The notes under the pieces are model-generated. The model did not search any database. It was not told where the DNA came from and saw only the letters and a program-made list of their open reading frames with translations. From the NCBI RefSeq assembly GCF_005503015.1, contig NZ_SCOL01000006.1, forward strand, positions 1-64,000: DNA of 64,000 nucleotides, written 5' to 3'. A program made the position numbers and the translations under genes. The DNA comes from Bacillus sp. E(2018). Lineage in GTDB: Bacteria; Bacillota; Bacilli; Bacillales; Fictibacillaceae. The number at the start of each line of letters is the position of its first letter. Within the stretch, counting starts at the first letter, position 1. Below, one piece after another: positions 44,573 to 53,170 of this stretch.

Positions 44573-45781
44573 CTACCCAATTGTTTTATAGATTTCAAAC
44601 ATCGGTACCATTACAGATACTACAATCGTACCTACTACTGAAGCCAAAAAAACAATCATCAACGGCTCAATCAATGCCTTCAAACGGTCAGTTCCGGTTT
44701 CTACTTCTTTTTCGTAAAAATCAGCTACTTTTGCAAGCATTTCGTCGAGTGATCCAGTCTCTTCACCAATTGAAATCATTTGTGTTACGAGAGGTGGAAA
44801 AATCCAATGTTGTTTCATTGGTTCAGTTAACCTTCTACCGGCTTCTAGAGAACTTCTGGAATCACGGATTACTTTGGCGACTACTTCATTCTCCACCACT
44901 TTTTCCACAATCGATAGGGATTGTAAAATAGGAACAGAACTCGAGAATAATGAACTCAGCGTTCTTGTCATTCTTGCAAGTGCAGATTTCTGAAGTAATT
45001 TACCGAATATCGGAACTTTTAGAATCACATAATCGAAGTAATACCGGCTAGATTTATTTTTACGAATGATCAATAGTGCCAAATAGAATAACACCAAGAA
45101 CATGATTAAAAGCCACCAGAAATCCTGCACAAATTCACTTGCTCCTAATACAAACCTAGTTATAGCTGGCAACTCCCCACCTGCGTCTTGAAGCATTTTT
45201 GCAAACGTCGGCACGACTTTGGCAAGCAAGAAGATTACAACAAACACAGCCACCACCCCGACAATCATCGGGTACATCATTGCTGAAATGATCTTTTGCT
45301 TCGTATAATGCTGTTTCTCAAAATAAGTTGCCAGTTGGTCAAGTGTATCGTCCAAACTACCACTTACTTCTCCTGCGGACACCATGTTGATAACCATCGG
45401 TGGAAACACATTTCGGTGACGACTCATCGCATTAGACAAAGGGTTACCTTGACGAAGCTCTTCTTCCACATCGGCTAGCACCTTTTGCAGCGCTTTACTT
45501 TCTGTCTGAGCAGCCATGATACTTGTCGAATCTACAACGGATACACCAGCACGCAACAATGTTGCAAACTGCCTTAAGAAAATGACAAACTGCTGAGATT
45601 TTACTGGACTGCCTAACGAAATTTCTTTGTTAAACAGCGTTTGCCTCATCTCTTGTACTTCTGTGACTGCGATGCCTTTTTCTTTTAGCTTTAAAACCGC
45701 TTCACGCTTGGATAGTCCCAGAACGGACCCTGTACGTTTTTTCCCGCTCTTGTCACGACCTACATAACTAAACTGTGCCAT
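44573..45781 (-). CDS. pilC: PilC/GspF-family platform protein
   Basis: 402 aa with two T2SSF domains (about residues 70-190 and 270-395) and three TMs. It carries the family stretches MVSAGEVSGSLDDTLDQL and MISIGEETGSLDEML. It is the inner-membrane platform turned by PilB/PilT. Start at 45781 (MAQFSYVGRD), with GGGAGG upstream, one base after the pilT stop (TAAGATG). The longer frame inside pilT is not used. Confidence 0.92.
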   Translation of the reverse strand: MAQFSYVGRDKSGKKRTGSVLGLSKREAVLKLKEKGIAVTEVQEMRQTLFNKEISLGSPVKSQQFVIFLRQFATLLRAGVSVVDSTSIMAAQTESKALQKVLADVEEELRQGNPLSNAMSRHRNVFPPMVINMVSAGEVSGSLDDTLDQLATYFEKQHYTKQKIISAMMYPMIVGVVAVFVVIFLLAKVVPTFAKMLQDAGGELPAITRFVLGASEFVQDFWWLLIMFLVLFYLALLIIRKNKSSRYYFDYVILKVPIFGKLLQKSALARMTRTLSSLFSSSVPILQSLSIVEKVVENEVVAKVIRDSRSSLEAGRRLTEPMKQHWIFPPLVTQMISIGEETGSLDEMLAKVADFYEKEVETGTDRLKALIEPLMIVFLASVVGTIVVSVMVPMFEIYKTIG

Positions 45782-45782
45782 C

Positions 45783-46823
45783 TTAGCCTCCCTTCTCCAG
45801 GAGATATGGCTCCACGAATTCTCTTGAAACTTCGTTGCGCTCAAGAGCTTCCTTAGCCGACATTTCAAACGTATGCATTCCAGCGTTTTTGCTTGTCTGC
45901 ATCACACTATGAATCTGGTGAATCTTTTCATTGCGAATCAAGTTCGCTACAGCAGGTGTATTGACTAACACCTCTGTAATGGCTCTTCTTCCTTTACCAT
46001 CATTGGTTGGCAGGAGCCGCTGCGACATGACACCAACTAATACGGAGGCTAACTGGATACGAATCTGTCCTTGTTGTTCCGGTGGAAAAACATCGACGAT
46101 TCGATCAATCGTTGAAGATGCGTTTGTCGTATGTAGCGTGCCTAGAACAAGGTGACCCGTTTCTGCTGCCGTAATCGCTGTTGCAATGGTTTCCAGATCC
46201 CGCATTTCCCCAAGCAGAATCACATCAGGGTCTTGACGGAGTGCTGCGCGAAGACCATTTGCAAAATTGTTCGTATCAAACCCAATTTCACGCTGGTCGA
46301 TCACGCACGTTCGATGCTTGTGCAAGTACTCGATCGGGTCCTCTAACGTAATGATGTGCCGGCTCATCGTCCGGTTCATAAAATCGATCATCGAGGCAAG
46401 AGTCGTAGACTTCCCGCTACCGGTTGGGCCGGTTACTAAGACGAGCCCTTGATGTTTTCCCGCCATCTTCCGCACACTTTCTGGAAGCATCAAATCTTCC
46501 ATACTAGGAATAGACGTTGGAATGATTCGAAATGCAAGACTCACACAAGACCGCTGACGATAGGCGTTTACCCTAAAGCGCGACAATCCTTGAATCCCAT
46601 AGGAGATATCAATTTCTCCCGCTTCTTCAAAATCCGGATAATACTTTTCATCAATGACGAGCTGTGAAATCTGTTCCGTATCCTCTGGTCGCAACGCTTC
46701 ACTACCGTATCTTTTTAGTCCCCCATTGATTCGAAAAACAGGAGGCATTCCAACAGACAGGTGAACATCCGATGCTTTTAATTGAAAGGCTGCTCTCAGC
46801 CACTGTTCTAGCTTTTCCTTCAT
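45783..46823 (-). CDS. pilT: PilT retraction ATPase
   Basis: 346 aa hexameric ATPase. Walker A GPTGSGKSTT (about residues 131-140), Asp box and Walker B region LLGEMRDLETI, His box HLVLGTLHT, and an AIRNLIRE-like C-terminal motif AVANLIRNEKIHQI. PilT depolymerises pili, so its presence predicts retractile pili, with twitching or DNA uptake, unlike the Com pseudopilus. Confidence 0.93.
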   Translation of the reverse strand: MKEKLEQWLRAAFQLKASDVHLSVGMPPVFRINGGLKRYGSEALRPEDTEQISQLVIDEKYYPDFEEAGEIDISYGIQGLSRFRVNAYRQRSCVSLAFRIIPTSIPSMEDLMLPESVRKMAGKHQGLVLVTGPTGSGKSTTLASMIDFMNRTMSRHIITLEDPIEYLHKHRTCVIDQREIGFDTNNFANGLRAALRQDPDVILLGEMRDLETIATAITAAETGHLVLGTLHTTNASSTIDRIVDVFPPEQQGQIRIQLASVLVGVMSQRLLPTNDGKGRRAITEVLVNTPAVANLIRNEKIHQIHSVMQTSKNAGMHTFEMSAKEALERNEVSREFVEPYLLEKGG

Positions 46824-46831
46824 GTCAGCAC

Positions 46832-48496
46832 CTACTCGTTGATAGCTACACGCAAGACTTCTTCAGTCGTCGTTAAGCCTTGTTTCACTTTTAGGAACCC
46901 GTCATCAATTAAGAAGATCGTTCCATTTTTCATCGCATAATCTCTTAGTTCAATGATTGGTCTGTTGTTCATGATGAGCTGACGAATGTGCTCGTCCACA
47001 ACTAAAACTTCATGAAGTGCAATCCTGCCTTTATAACCCGTACTGTTGCACATCCCGCATCCTTTTCCACGAGAAACATTTTCAATCTTGATACCGCGTT
47101 TAGCGAAGATTTCTTTTTCTCGTTCTGTCGCTTTAAACGTTTGTTTACAATCGCGGCATACTCTTCGAACCAAACGCTGAGCGATAACTCCAGAAAGAGA
47201 AGCTGCTACTAAAAACGGTTCAACACCCATATCAGTTAGACGAGCAATTGTACCAATCGAATCATTCGTATGAAGCGTACTTAATACTAAGTGACCTGTT
47301 AGTGACGCACGAACTGCGATTTCTGCCGTTTCTGTATCTCGAATCTCCCCGATCATAACGATGTCAGGATCTTGACGGAGAATCGAACGCAAACCGCTTG
47401 CAAATGTAAGACCAACAGAAGAATTCACTTGAATCTGGTTGATTCCCGCCAGTTGGTATTCAACTGGATCTTCAATGGTCACTAAGTTCACTTCTTCTGT
47501 GTTCAACTTGTTTAGTGCTGCATAAAGAGTGGATGATTTACCTGATCCAGTGGGGCCGGTAATTAAGATAATGCCGTTCGGCTGCTTGATTAAATTTGAA
47601 AACCGCTGCATGTTCAATTTGTTGAAGCCTAAATTCTCTAGATGATTCAATGAACTTCCGAGATCTAGAATACGCAGAACAATCTTCTCACCATAGATAG
47701 CTGGCAATGTAGATACACGAAGATCTACAGGATGCATATCGAGTGTCATCTTTATTCGGCCATCTTGAGGCAGTCGGCTTTCGGTTATGTTCAAGTTCGC
47801 CATTATCTTAATACGTGCCGTCAGCATATTTTGCATGTGCTTTGGTAGACTTCGTTCTGTTTTTAGCATGCCGTCGATCCGGTAACGAATCACAATCTTG
47901 GTTTCGTGAGGATCAAAATGAATATCACTGGCTTTTTGCTGAACACCTTGCTGTATGATTTGGTTTACGAGTTTAACGATTGGAGAATCTTCCTCAGTCA
48001 TTCGGCTATCATCACTTAATGACGCACCTTGTGGTAAGAGATCAAGAAACTCGTCCATAGAATCATCGATATCGTAATACTTGTTATGAGCACGAATGAT
48101 ATCGTCTTTGGCAGATATCGCTCTTTCAATTTGAAAACCAGTTGTCAGTCGTAAATCATCAATAACGGTAAAATCCATAGGATCTGCCATCGCAACAAAG
48201 AGCTTGTCTGCTTCCTTTTTCACCGGCATGAGAAAATGTCTTCTTGCAAACTCTCTAGGAACAATCCCTACTGCTTGTTCATCAATAGGATAGCGATACA
48301 AGCTTAGGTGCGGAATACCGAGTTGGAATTCAAGTACCTCGATAAGCTGCTGTTCGGTCAGCAGACCTTTTTCGATAAAAGCATCACCAAGTTTTTGGTT
48401 GCTACGTTTCTCTTTTAACGTTTGCTGAAGAACTTCTTCAGTGATTAAACCAGACTCTACTAAAAGATCACCAAGGCGCTTTTTTTGAACGATCAC
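46832..48496 (-). CDS. pilB: PilB/GspE-type pilus extension ATPase
   Basis: 554 aa. N-terminal MshEN/T2SSE_N domain (about residues 1-150), then the ATPase: Walker A GPTGSGKSS, Walker B MIGEIRDTETAEIA, His box HLVLSTLHTND, and the zinc tetracysteine CRDC with CGMC (about 455-495). It powers pilus polymerisation. It starts at GTG 48496, overlapping the preceding stop (GTGA), with GGTGAG upstream. Confidence 0.93.
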   Translation of the reverse strand: MIVQKKRLGDLLVESGLITEEVLQQTLKEKRSNQKLGDAFIEKGLLTEQQLIEVLEFQLGIPHLSLYRYPIDEQAVGIVPREFARRHFLMPVKKEADKLFVAMADPMDFTVIDDLRLTTGFQIERAISAKDDIIRAHNKYYDIDDSMDEFLDLLPQGASLSDDSRMTEEDSPIVKLVNQIIQQGVQQKASDIHFDPHETKIVIRYRIDGMLKTERSLPKHMQNMLTARIKIMANLNITESRLPQDGRIKMTLDMHPVDLRVSTLPAIYGEKIVLRILDLGSSLNHLENLGFNKLNMQRFSNLIKQPNGIILITGPTGSGKSSTLYAALNKLNTEEVNLVTIEDPVEYQLAGINQIQVNSSVGLTFASGLRSILRQDPDIVMIGEIRDTETAEIAVRASLTGHLVLSTLHTNDSIGTIARLTDMGVEPFLVAASLSGVIAQRLVRRVCRDCKQTFKATEREKEIFAKRGIKIENVSRGKGCGMCNSTGYKGRIALHEVLVVDEHIRQLIMNNRPIIELRDYAMKNGTIFLIDDGFLKVKQGLTTTEEVLRVAINE

Positions 48497-49881
48497 TTTA
48501 TCTCACCGTCGCTCTCTTTACCAGGATTACTAGGTTTCGTTTCCTTTTCTGAATCAGGATTTGGTGTTGTCTTGTCCGAAGGATCTGTGCCCGGAATACC
48601 TGGCATTACAGGTACATATGGGTTCATTGGATTATTCGGATCTGGATAATACGGGAAAGGATACGGATATGGCGTTCCAGGTGTACCCTCTTCTGGTGTT
48701 GTTTCAGGCGTTTCCTCTTCCTCAACCGGATAGCCTCTCTCCTCTATACGATGTCGAGGAGGATAAAAGTCTTCTGCCAGCTTTTCCGAAGCTACTTCCT
48801 CACCACCAGAACCAAACGATTTACGATAGACTGTTGCCAGATAGCCTTCCCTTCCACCACTTACGGTAACTGCACTCAGAATCGATGCCAGCTGGTCATT
48901 AAAATGAATAATGGTCTTTGGTTCAAATACTTGCTTGTCCACTTTGACGGTATATGTATAAGGAAGTGGTACCCCAACAATCGAAACGCTTAAATTGTTT
49001 CCATCCATTATAAAGTTGAACTTATATGACGAAGCGTTTGTATTCTTAAAAGCTAGATCCATGTCTTGAGGTTTAACGAGTGCTTCATATCCTAGTGACG
49101 AATAATCAGGCAGCTCTCTTGATGTATGACGTTCGATAATGCTGAAGTTTGTCTTTTGTATCGCTCCATAAATGCCACTAGCCAACACGTTAAGATCAAT
49201 CGAATCTTGTGCGGTCATGTCTACTTCTTCTAGAGCGCCTATTAATGAGAAAACTTCTCCTGGTTTCAACTCATAATTTTCTAAACCCTCTACCCAATCT
49301 TCCAAAAGAACATGCTCTCCTGGAAGTTTAATCGTGCTTTCACTCACCACTTCTTCTGCTTGTCCGAACGTAGTGAGAAATTCGTTGATCGGAACTTCAA
49401 GTTCAGCTGTTTGTAAGGTAGAGCCCATCTTTTTCAGGTGTGCATGTAACATCTCTTCATCCAATAACTCTTTAAGTCCACTAACTTGAAGTTGTTGTAT
49501 CGATTGTTCAACCGTTTCTTTGTTTACATTTACTAATAGTGGTGATGAAGTGCCAGAAAGGTTCTTCAGACTATCTTCAACCTGAAACTGCCATACATCA
49601 CTAGGCAATTGAACTCTTTTTTCGTTGTAAACCAAAATTACGGGATAGTCGTTCTGCCACTGTGATACTTTTTCATTTACAAGTGGTAATGCTTCAGATT
49701 TTGCAACATTTTCTAAAGGCACAGAAGCTAACGCAACCCCCGTACCATACTTTTCTTCTTCGAAAATATTAGAGTATACCTTTGTCCCTAAGTGACTAAA
49801 TAAGAAAAGAAAAAGAGCTGCAAGGCTAAGGGATGCAAAGATCACAAGAAAATTTTTAGGATTGAATTCTCTTTTAGCCAT
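48493..49881 (-). CDS. VanW-domain membrane protein of the pilus locus
   Basis: 462 aa: N-terminal TM (about residues 12-35), a long extracytoplasmic region, and a VanW-like domain (about 225-320; PGEVFSLIGALEE, ASGIYGAIQKTNFSIIERH and LAFKNTNASS). The Pro/Tyr-rich tail has repeats such as TPYPYPFPYYPDP. The classic VanW GGICQVSTT core is degenerate (LASGIYGAIQ). VanW domains have no established activity. Embedded in the pilus operon with an overlapping stop/start to pilB, it is probably a pilus- or wall-interacting part. I take ATG 49881; a TTG at 49902 overlaps the previous gene. Confidence 0.75.
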   Translation of the reverse strand: MAKREFNPKNFLVIFASLSLAALFLFLFSHLGTKVYSNIFEEEKYGTGVALASVPLENVAKSEALPLVNEKVSQWQNDYPVILVYNEKRVQLPSDVWQFQVEDSLKNLSGTSSPLLVNVNKETVEQSIQQLQVSGLKELLDEEMLHAHLKKMGSTLQTAELEVPINEFLTTFGQAEEVVSESTIKLPGEHVLLEDWVEGLENYELKPGEVFSLIGALEEVDMTAQDSIDLNVLASGIYGAIQKTNFSIIERHTSRELPDYSSLGYEALVKPQDMDLAFKNTNASSYKFNFIMDGNNLSVSIVGVPLPYTYTVKVDKQVFEPKTIIHFNDQLASILSAVTVSGGREGYLATVYRKSFGSGGEEVASEKLAEDFYPPRHRIEERGYPVEEEETPETTPEEGTPGTPYPYPFPYYPDPNNPMNPYVPVMPGIPGTDPSDKTTPNPDSEKETKPSNPGKESDGEIK

Positions 49882-49891
49882 CGCTTTCTCT

Positions 49892-50629
49892 TTAGCCCAC
49901 AACGTTCATGGAAAGTTCCGCTAGAACGGCTGGTCCTTTCTCTTGAGCTTTCCGTACATCCTCTTTATTTAGAGTGGTTCCGTTCGGAAATAAAAGCTCA
50001 CCGTTTCTCTCAAAAATATCTTTTGTTGTCGTTCGTCCAGTCAATAATTTCAGTTGCTTTTCTTGGAACTCAGATAGCTCGTTTGTTTCAACAGATACAG
50101 CTACCTCATCTTCTACTTCAACAACGCCACCTAATAAAGACTCAGCTTTATCTAAAAAGTTCAACTGTGCTTCTTCTTTAATAACAATCAAATCACGTCC
50201 ATAAGTGATAAGCTGTTCGGATGAAAGGATTACTTTCTTTGAACGTAGTGACAATTCCAGACCTAGAATGGCTCCCGTGTCTTCGTTGATAAAGAACTCA
50301 GTCGCTTCTCCGATCAGTTGACCTTTACGATCGATCAACTTAGCTCCAACGACATTAATTTTCTTTTGTACAAGTTCATTGGCGATTGGAATCTCTGTCA
50401 AGTCAAAGATTGATGTACTGTCTTCAATCATGACTGCAAACTCTCCAACACCTACGATTTTCTTAAAAGGAACCGCACGTACGCTGATCTGCCAGTCTGC
50501 ATGTTCAACGGTTAGGAAATCAACCATACCTTCTTTTGGATTAACGACCAATGACTTTACATGTCCTACTTCTGCTCCGTCTGCAATACTGATAATAGGC
50601 AGTCCAACAAATTGATTACTCTTTTTCAT
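49892..50629 (-). CDS. PRC-barrel domain protein of the pilus locus
   Basis: 245 aa with two PRC-barrel units (about residues 5-80 and 85-155; GLPIISIADGAEVGHVKSL and GAKLIDRKGQLIGEATEFF), then a helical C-terminal part. PRC barrels are small beta-barrels used as adaptors in RNA processing and membrane complexes. Cytoplasmic, as there is no signal. Co-transcribed with pilus genes, so perhaps a scaffold or regulator of assembly; the role is unknown. Start ATG 50629 (GGGTGA upstream), preferred to the in-frame GTG at 50638. Confidence 0.75.
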   Translation of the reverse strand: MKKSNQFVGLPIISIADGAEVGHVKSLVVNPKEGMVDFLTVEHADWQISVRAVPFKKIVGVGEFAVMIEDSTSIFDLTEIPIANELVQKKINVVGAKLIDRKGQLIGEATEFFINEDTGAILGLELSLRSKKVILSSEQLITYGRDLIVIKEEAQLNFLDKAESLLGGVVEVEDEVAVSVETNELSEFQEKQLKLLTGRTTTKDIFERNGELLFPNGTTLNKEDVRKAQEKGPAVLAELSMNVVG

Positions 50630-50666
50630 ATTACTCACCCAGTCCTTTATGTTTTAAATAATTATG

Positions 50667-52103
50667 TTATTTGTTCATTTCTTTGTATCTTTGAAGCTCT
50701 TCTACAATCACAGGGTAATGGCTTAGCTTTTCTTCCATCGTCTCAATTAATCGATTGCTGCTGCTTAAATCACTAGACGTCAAATATGAATCTAGCAACA
50801 GTTTTGAAAACAGATAGAAGTCTTTGTGTGATAGTTTTTGGTTCAATAAAGTGACGAGCATTTCTTGATAAGAGCTATGATCACCTAATTCTTTGTATGA
50901 GTGCAAGGTACTTAGAAACATATCCTGTAGCTCTGCATTCATGTCAGGTGTACTGATATCAACGGATTCGTTAATAGATGCTTCAACTTCTTCAATTTCA
51001 GGCACTTCTTTTTCTGTATCCAACACGTGAATTACATCTTGTTCTACAAATGAAGGATTTTCTTCAACAGATTCTACTATTTCAACTACTTCTTCCAAAG
51101 GTGTTTCAATTTCAGATTCAACTTGAATATGCTCTTCCGGTGTGATTTCAACTTCGATGATAGGCGTTTCCATGATGTGGGCTTCTTCGGTGTTTGTCTC
51201 TTCAGGAATAGTAATCAAATTCTCTACATCTACTTCTAAAAGTTCTTCAGTAATCGGGTTCTCAAGTGACTCATTTTCTTGAACCATAAAATCTTTATCA
51301 TAAAATAATTCTTCTTCAGTGATAATTTTCTCTTCGATTGAAGGTATTTCTTGGAGTAAATCTTCCACAACTTCTATTTCGTCAAGCTCTTCCAATAAAG
51401 CTGCGCGTTGCAAAATGATCTCCTCATTCTTTATATCGGTAGGCTCAGGCAGTTTCGTTACCTCTTCTTCAGAAATTTCTCGAGTTTCTGTCAAAAAATT
51501 AAATTCGTCATCTTGTAGCTCTGTCAACTGATCATCTTCCGTTAACTCTAGAAACGGATTTATATTTTCTAAAATACTTTCTTCCTTCGAGATATCCTCA
51601 ATAATTTCTAAATCTAACAGTTCAATCGAATCAATTTCTTCAGAGATTTGAGAATCATTATCTTCAACGATTGAATCGACTACTAAGATTTCATCATTTA
51701 CTACTAACTCTTCACTTTCCACGATATCCTCGTTAACTGAGACGTTACTCTCAGGCAGATCATCTATCGTATCTACCATAATCGCTTCTGGTTGTTCTTC
51801 GACTTTTTGTGTGGCTGCTGCTTCCTCTTCTGAAAACGATAGAACGATTTCTGTTTGCCCTGCTGTAGCAACAAAATTGACTCTTTTATCAGCAAGATAA
51901 GCAGCTAGAAATGAAATAGCTGTAATCGCTGCAAGAGCTAAACCGAGTGATAGAGTATCTAAAATAAACAACCCACCTAACGCTAATAAAAATGCTATTC
52001 CAAGTAGGCTCATCTTCATCTTTAATGGAACGTTTGGCGGGTAAAAATACAATAAAGAACCTACCAATATTGTCGATATAAAAAGAACAATAAATTGTAT
52101 CAA
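50667..52103 (-). CDS. Acidic membrane protein, first gene of the pilus operon
   Basis: 478 aa. Three TMs (about residues 1-23, 30-50 and 52-72). Then comes an extremely acidic low-complexity region of about 300 residues (mainly Glu, Asp, Ile and Val, as in EEVVEIVESVEE). A compact helical domain ends the protein (about 390-478; QDMFLSTLHSYKELG). No family recognised. Its place at the head of the operon and its TM-plus-acidic design suggest a membrane organiser; pilO also carries an acidic insert. Function unknown. Confidence 0.65.
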   Translation of the reverse strand: MIQFIVLFISTILVGSLLYFYPPNVPLKMKMSLLGIAFLLALGGLFILDTLSLGLALAAITAISFLAAYLADKRVNFVATAGQTEIVLSFSEEEAAATQKVEEQPEAIMVDTIDDLPESNVSVNEDIVESEELVVNDEILVVDSIVEDNDSQISEEIDSIELLDLEIIEDISKEESILENINPFLELTEDDQLTELQDDEFNFLTETREISEEEVTKLPEPTDIKNEEIILQRAALLEELDEIEVVEDLLQEIPSIEEKIITEEELFYDKDFMVQENESLENPITEELLEVDVENLITIPEETNTEEAHIMETPIIEVEITPEEHIQVESEIETPLEEVVEIVESVEENPSFVEQDVIHVLDTEKEVPEIEEVEASINESVDISTPDMNAELQDMFLSTLHSYKELGDHSSYQEMLVTLLNQKLSHKDFYLFSKLLLDSYLTSSDLSSSNRLIETMEEKLSHYPVIVEELQRYKEMNK

Positions 52104-52201
52104 AGACCTCTCCCCAATTCCAAGATTAGCTAATTAAACCTATAATACTACAAAATTACTAAAAATCATCCAATAATATCAAACTTTTGAAAAAAATATT
52201 G

Positions 52202-52207
52202 TATAAT
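52202..52207 (+). promoter_or_regulatory. Probable -10 of the divergent prepilin operon
   Basis: TATAAT in an AT-rich 166-bp divergent promoter region, about 60 bp before the first prepilin gene. No good -35 at 17 bp was seen (TCAAAC). Confidence 0.4.
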
Positions 52208-52269
52208 CATTTTAATATATAAATATCGATAGTTCTTTTTACCTAATAAAATAGTCAGGGGATAATATC

Positions 52270-52707
52270 ATGCTTTCAGAAAAAGGATTCTCACTTATCG
52301 AAGTTCTTATCTCACTTACAATCCTCTCCGTTTCCGTAATAGGTATCTCACAGTTCTTTCACCATGCAAATAAAATATCTGCTGGAAATAATACAAAACT
52401 CGTAGCAACAAACTTGGCTCGAATGACATTAGAACGTGTACAGATCGATCATGATCCATATGAGATTAAACTCATTTCAGGTATGTCTGAAAAATCCTTT
52501 TCAAAATCAACTTGCACAAAGACATCATGCCAAGACCTTTATGAAATGGCGATTAACGATAAATCATATAAAATTGCTGTAAAAGTTAAACAATCTGCTC
52601 CAGAGAAAGAGATTGGCCTTTACACAGCAACCGTATCAATCGACTATGGGGAAACGAAACCCACAACTGTAGAGGGGTATTTAAAAAATGCGAATTCTAC
52701 AAAATAG
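52270..52707 (+). CDS. Prepilin-like minor pilin 1
   Basis: 145 aa, class III signal EKGFSLIEVLISLTILSVSV with Gly at -1 and Glu at +5. Two Cys close together (CTKTSC) may form a disulfide. PilV/GspI-like by its N-terminus. AGGGGAT precedes the ATG. First of three plus-strand genes diverging from the pilus assembly operon, presumably a minor pilin that primes pilus assembly. Confidence 0.85.
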   Translation: MLSEKGFSLIEVLISLTILSVSVIGISQFFHHANKISAGNNTKLVATNLARMTLERVQIDHDPYEIKLISGMSEKSFSKSTCTKTSCQDLYEMAINDKSYKIAVKVKQSAPEKEIGLYTATVSIDYGETKPTTVEGYLKNANSTK

Positions 52708-53167
52708 ATATTTAAATGAAAAAGGATTAACACTTATTGAATCCTTATTATCCCTTGTCCTTTTCTTCATTATAGGAACTAGTATTTATTTTGTTTTATT
52801 AAACGGGTTAAACACTGAAAAAAAGATATACAATGAAACTCTCATTCGTGATGAAGCCGATTTGGTGATGTCGCAAATTATTGACGCACTTTACATAGCA
52901 CCAGCCTCAAGAGTCAATGAGTCTACCAGTAATCCACAATTACTCGTATATAAGATTGATAATACTACGAATAAAACGGTTGGATTTGTTGATCAAAAAC
53001 CAGTGATCGATGGCAGAGCAATTAGTTCCGACGATTATACTTTTAATGGATCAACAATAACCTTAATTGATAAAAGCATAAAAATAGATTTACTTATAGG
53101 AAGCAATAAAAATTCACGTTCTAAAAAGTTAAAGTTACAAAGTCAATTTAGACTAATGGAGGAATAA
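52688..53167 (+). CDS. Prepilin-like minor pilin 2
   Basis: 159 aa; signal NEKGLTLIESLLSLVLFF with Glu +5, PilW/GspJ-like in the N-terminus. The start overlaps the previous gene by 20 bp, and the next gene starts 3 bp after the stop, so the three are one operon. Minor pilin by inference. Confidence 0.83.
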   Translation: MRILQNRYLNEKGLTLIESLLSLVLFFIIGTSIYFVLLNGLNTEKKIYNETLIRDEADLVMSQIIDALYIAPASRVNESTSNPQLLVYKIDNTTNKTVGFVDQKPVIDGRAISSDDYTFNGSTITLIDKSIKIDLLIGSNKNSRSKKLKLQSQFRLMEE

Positions 53168-53170
53168 AGA

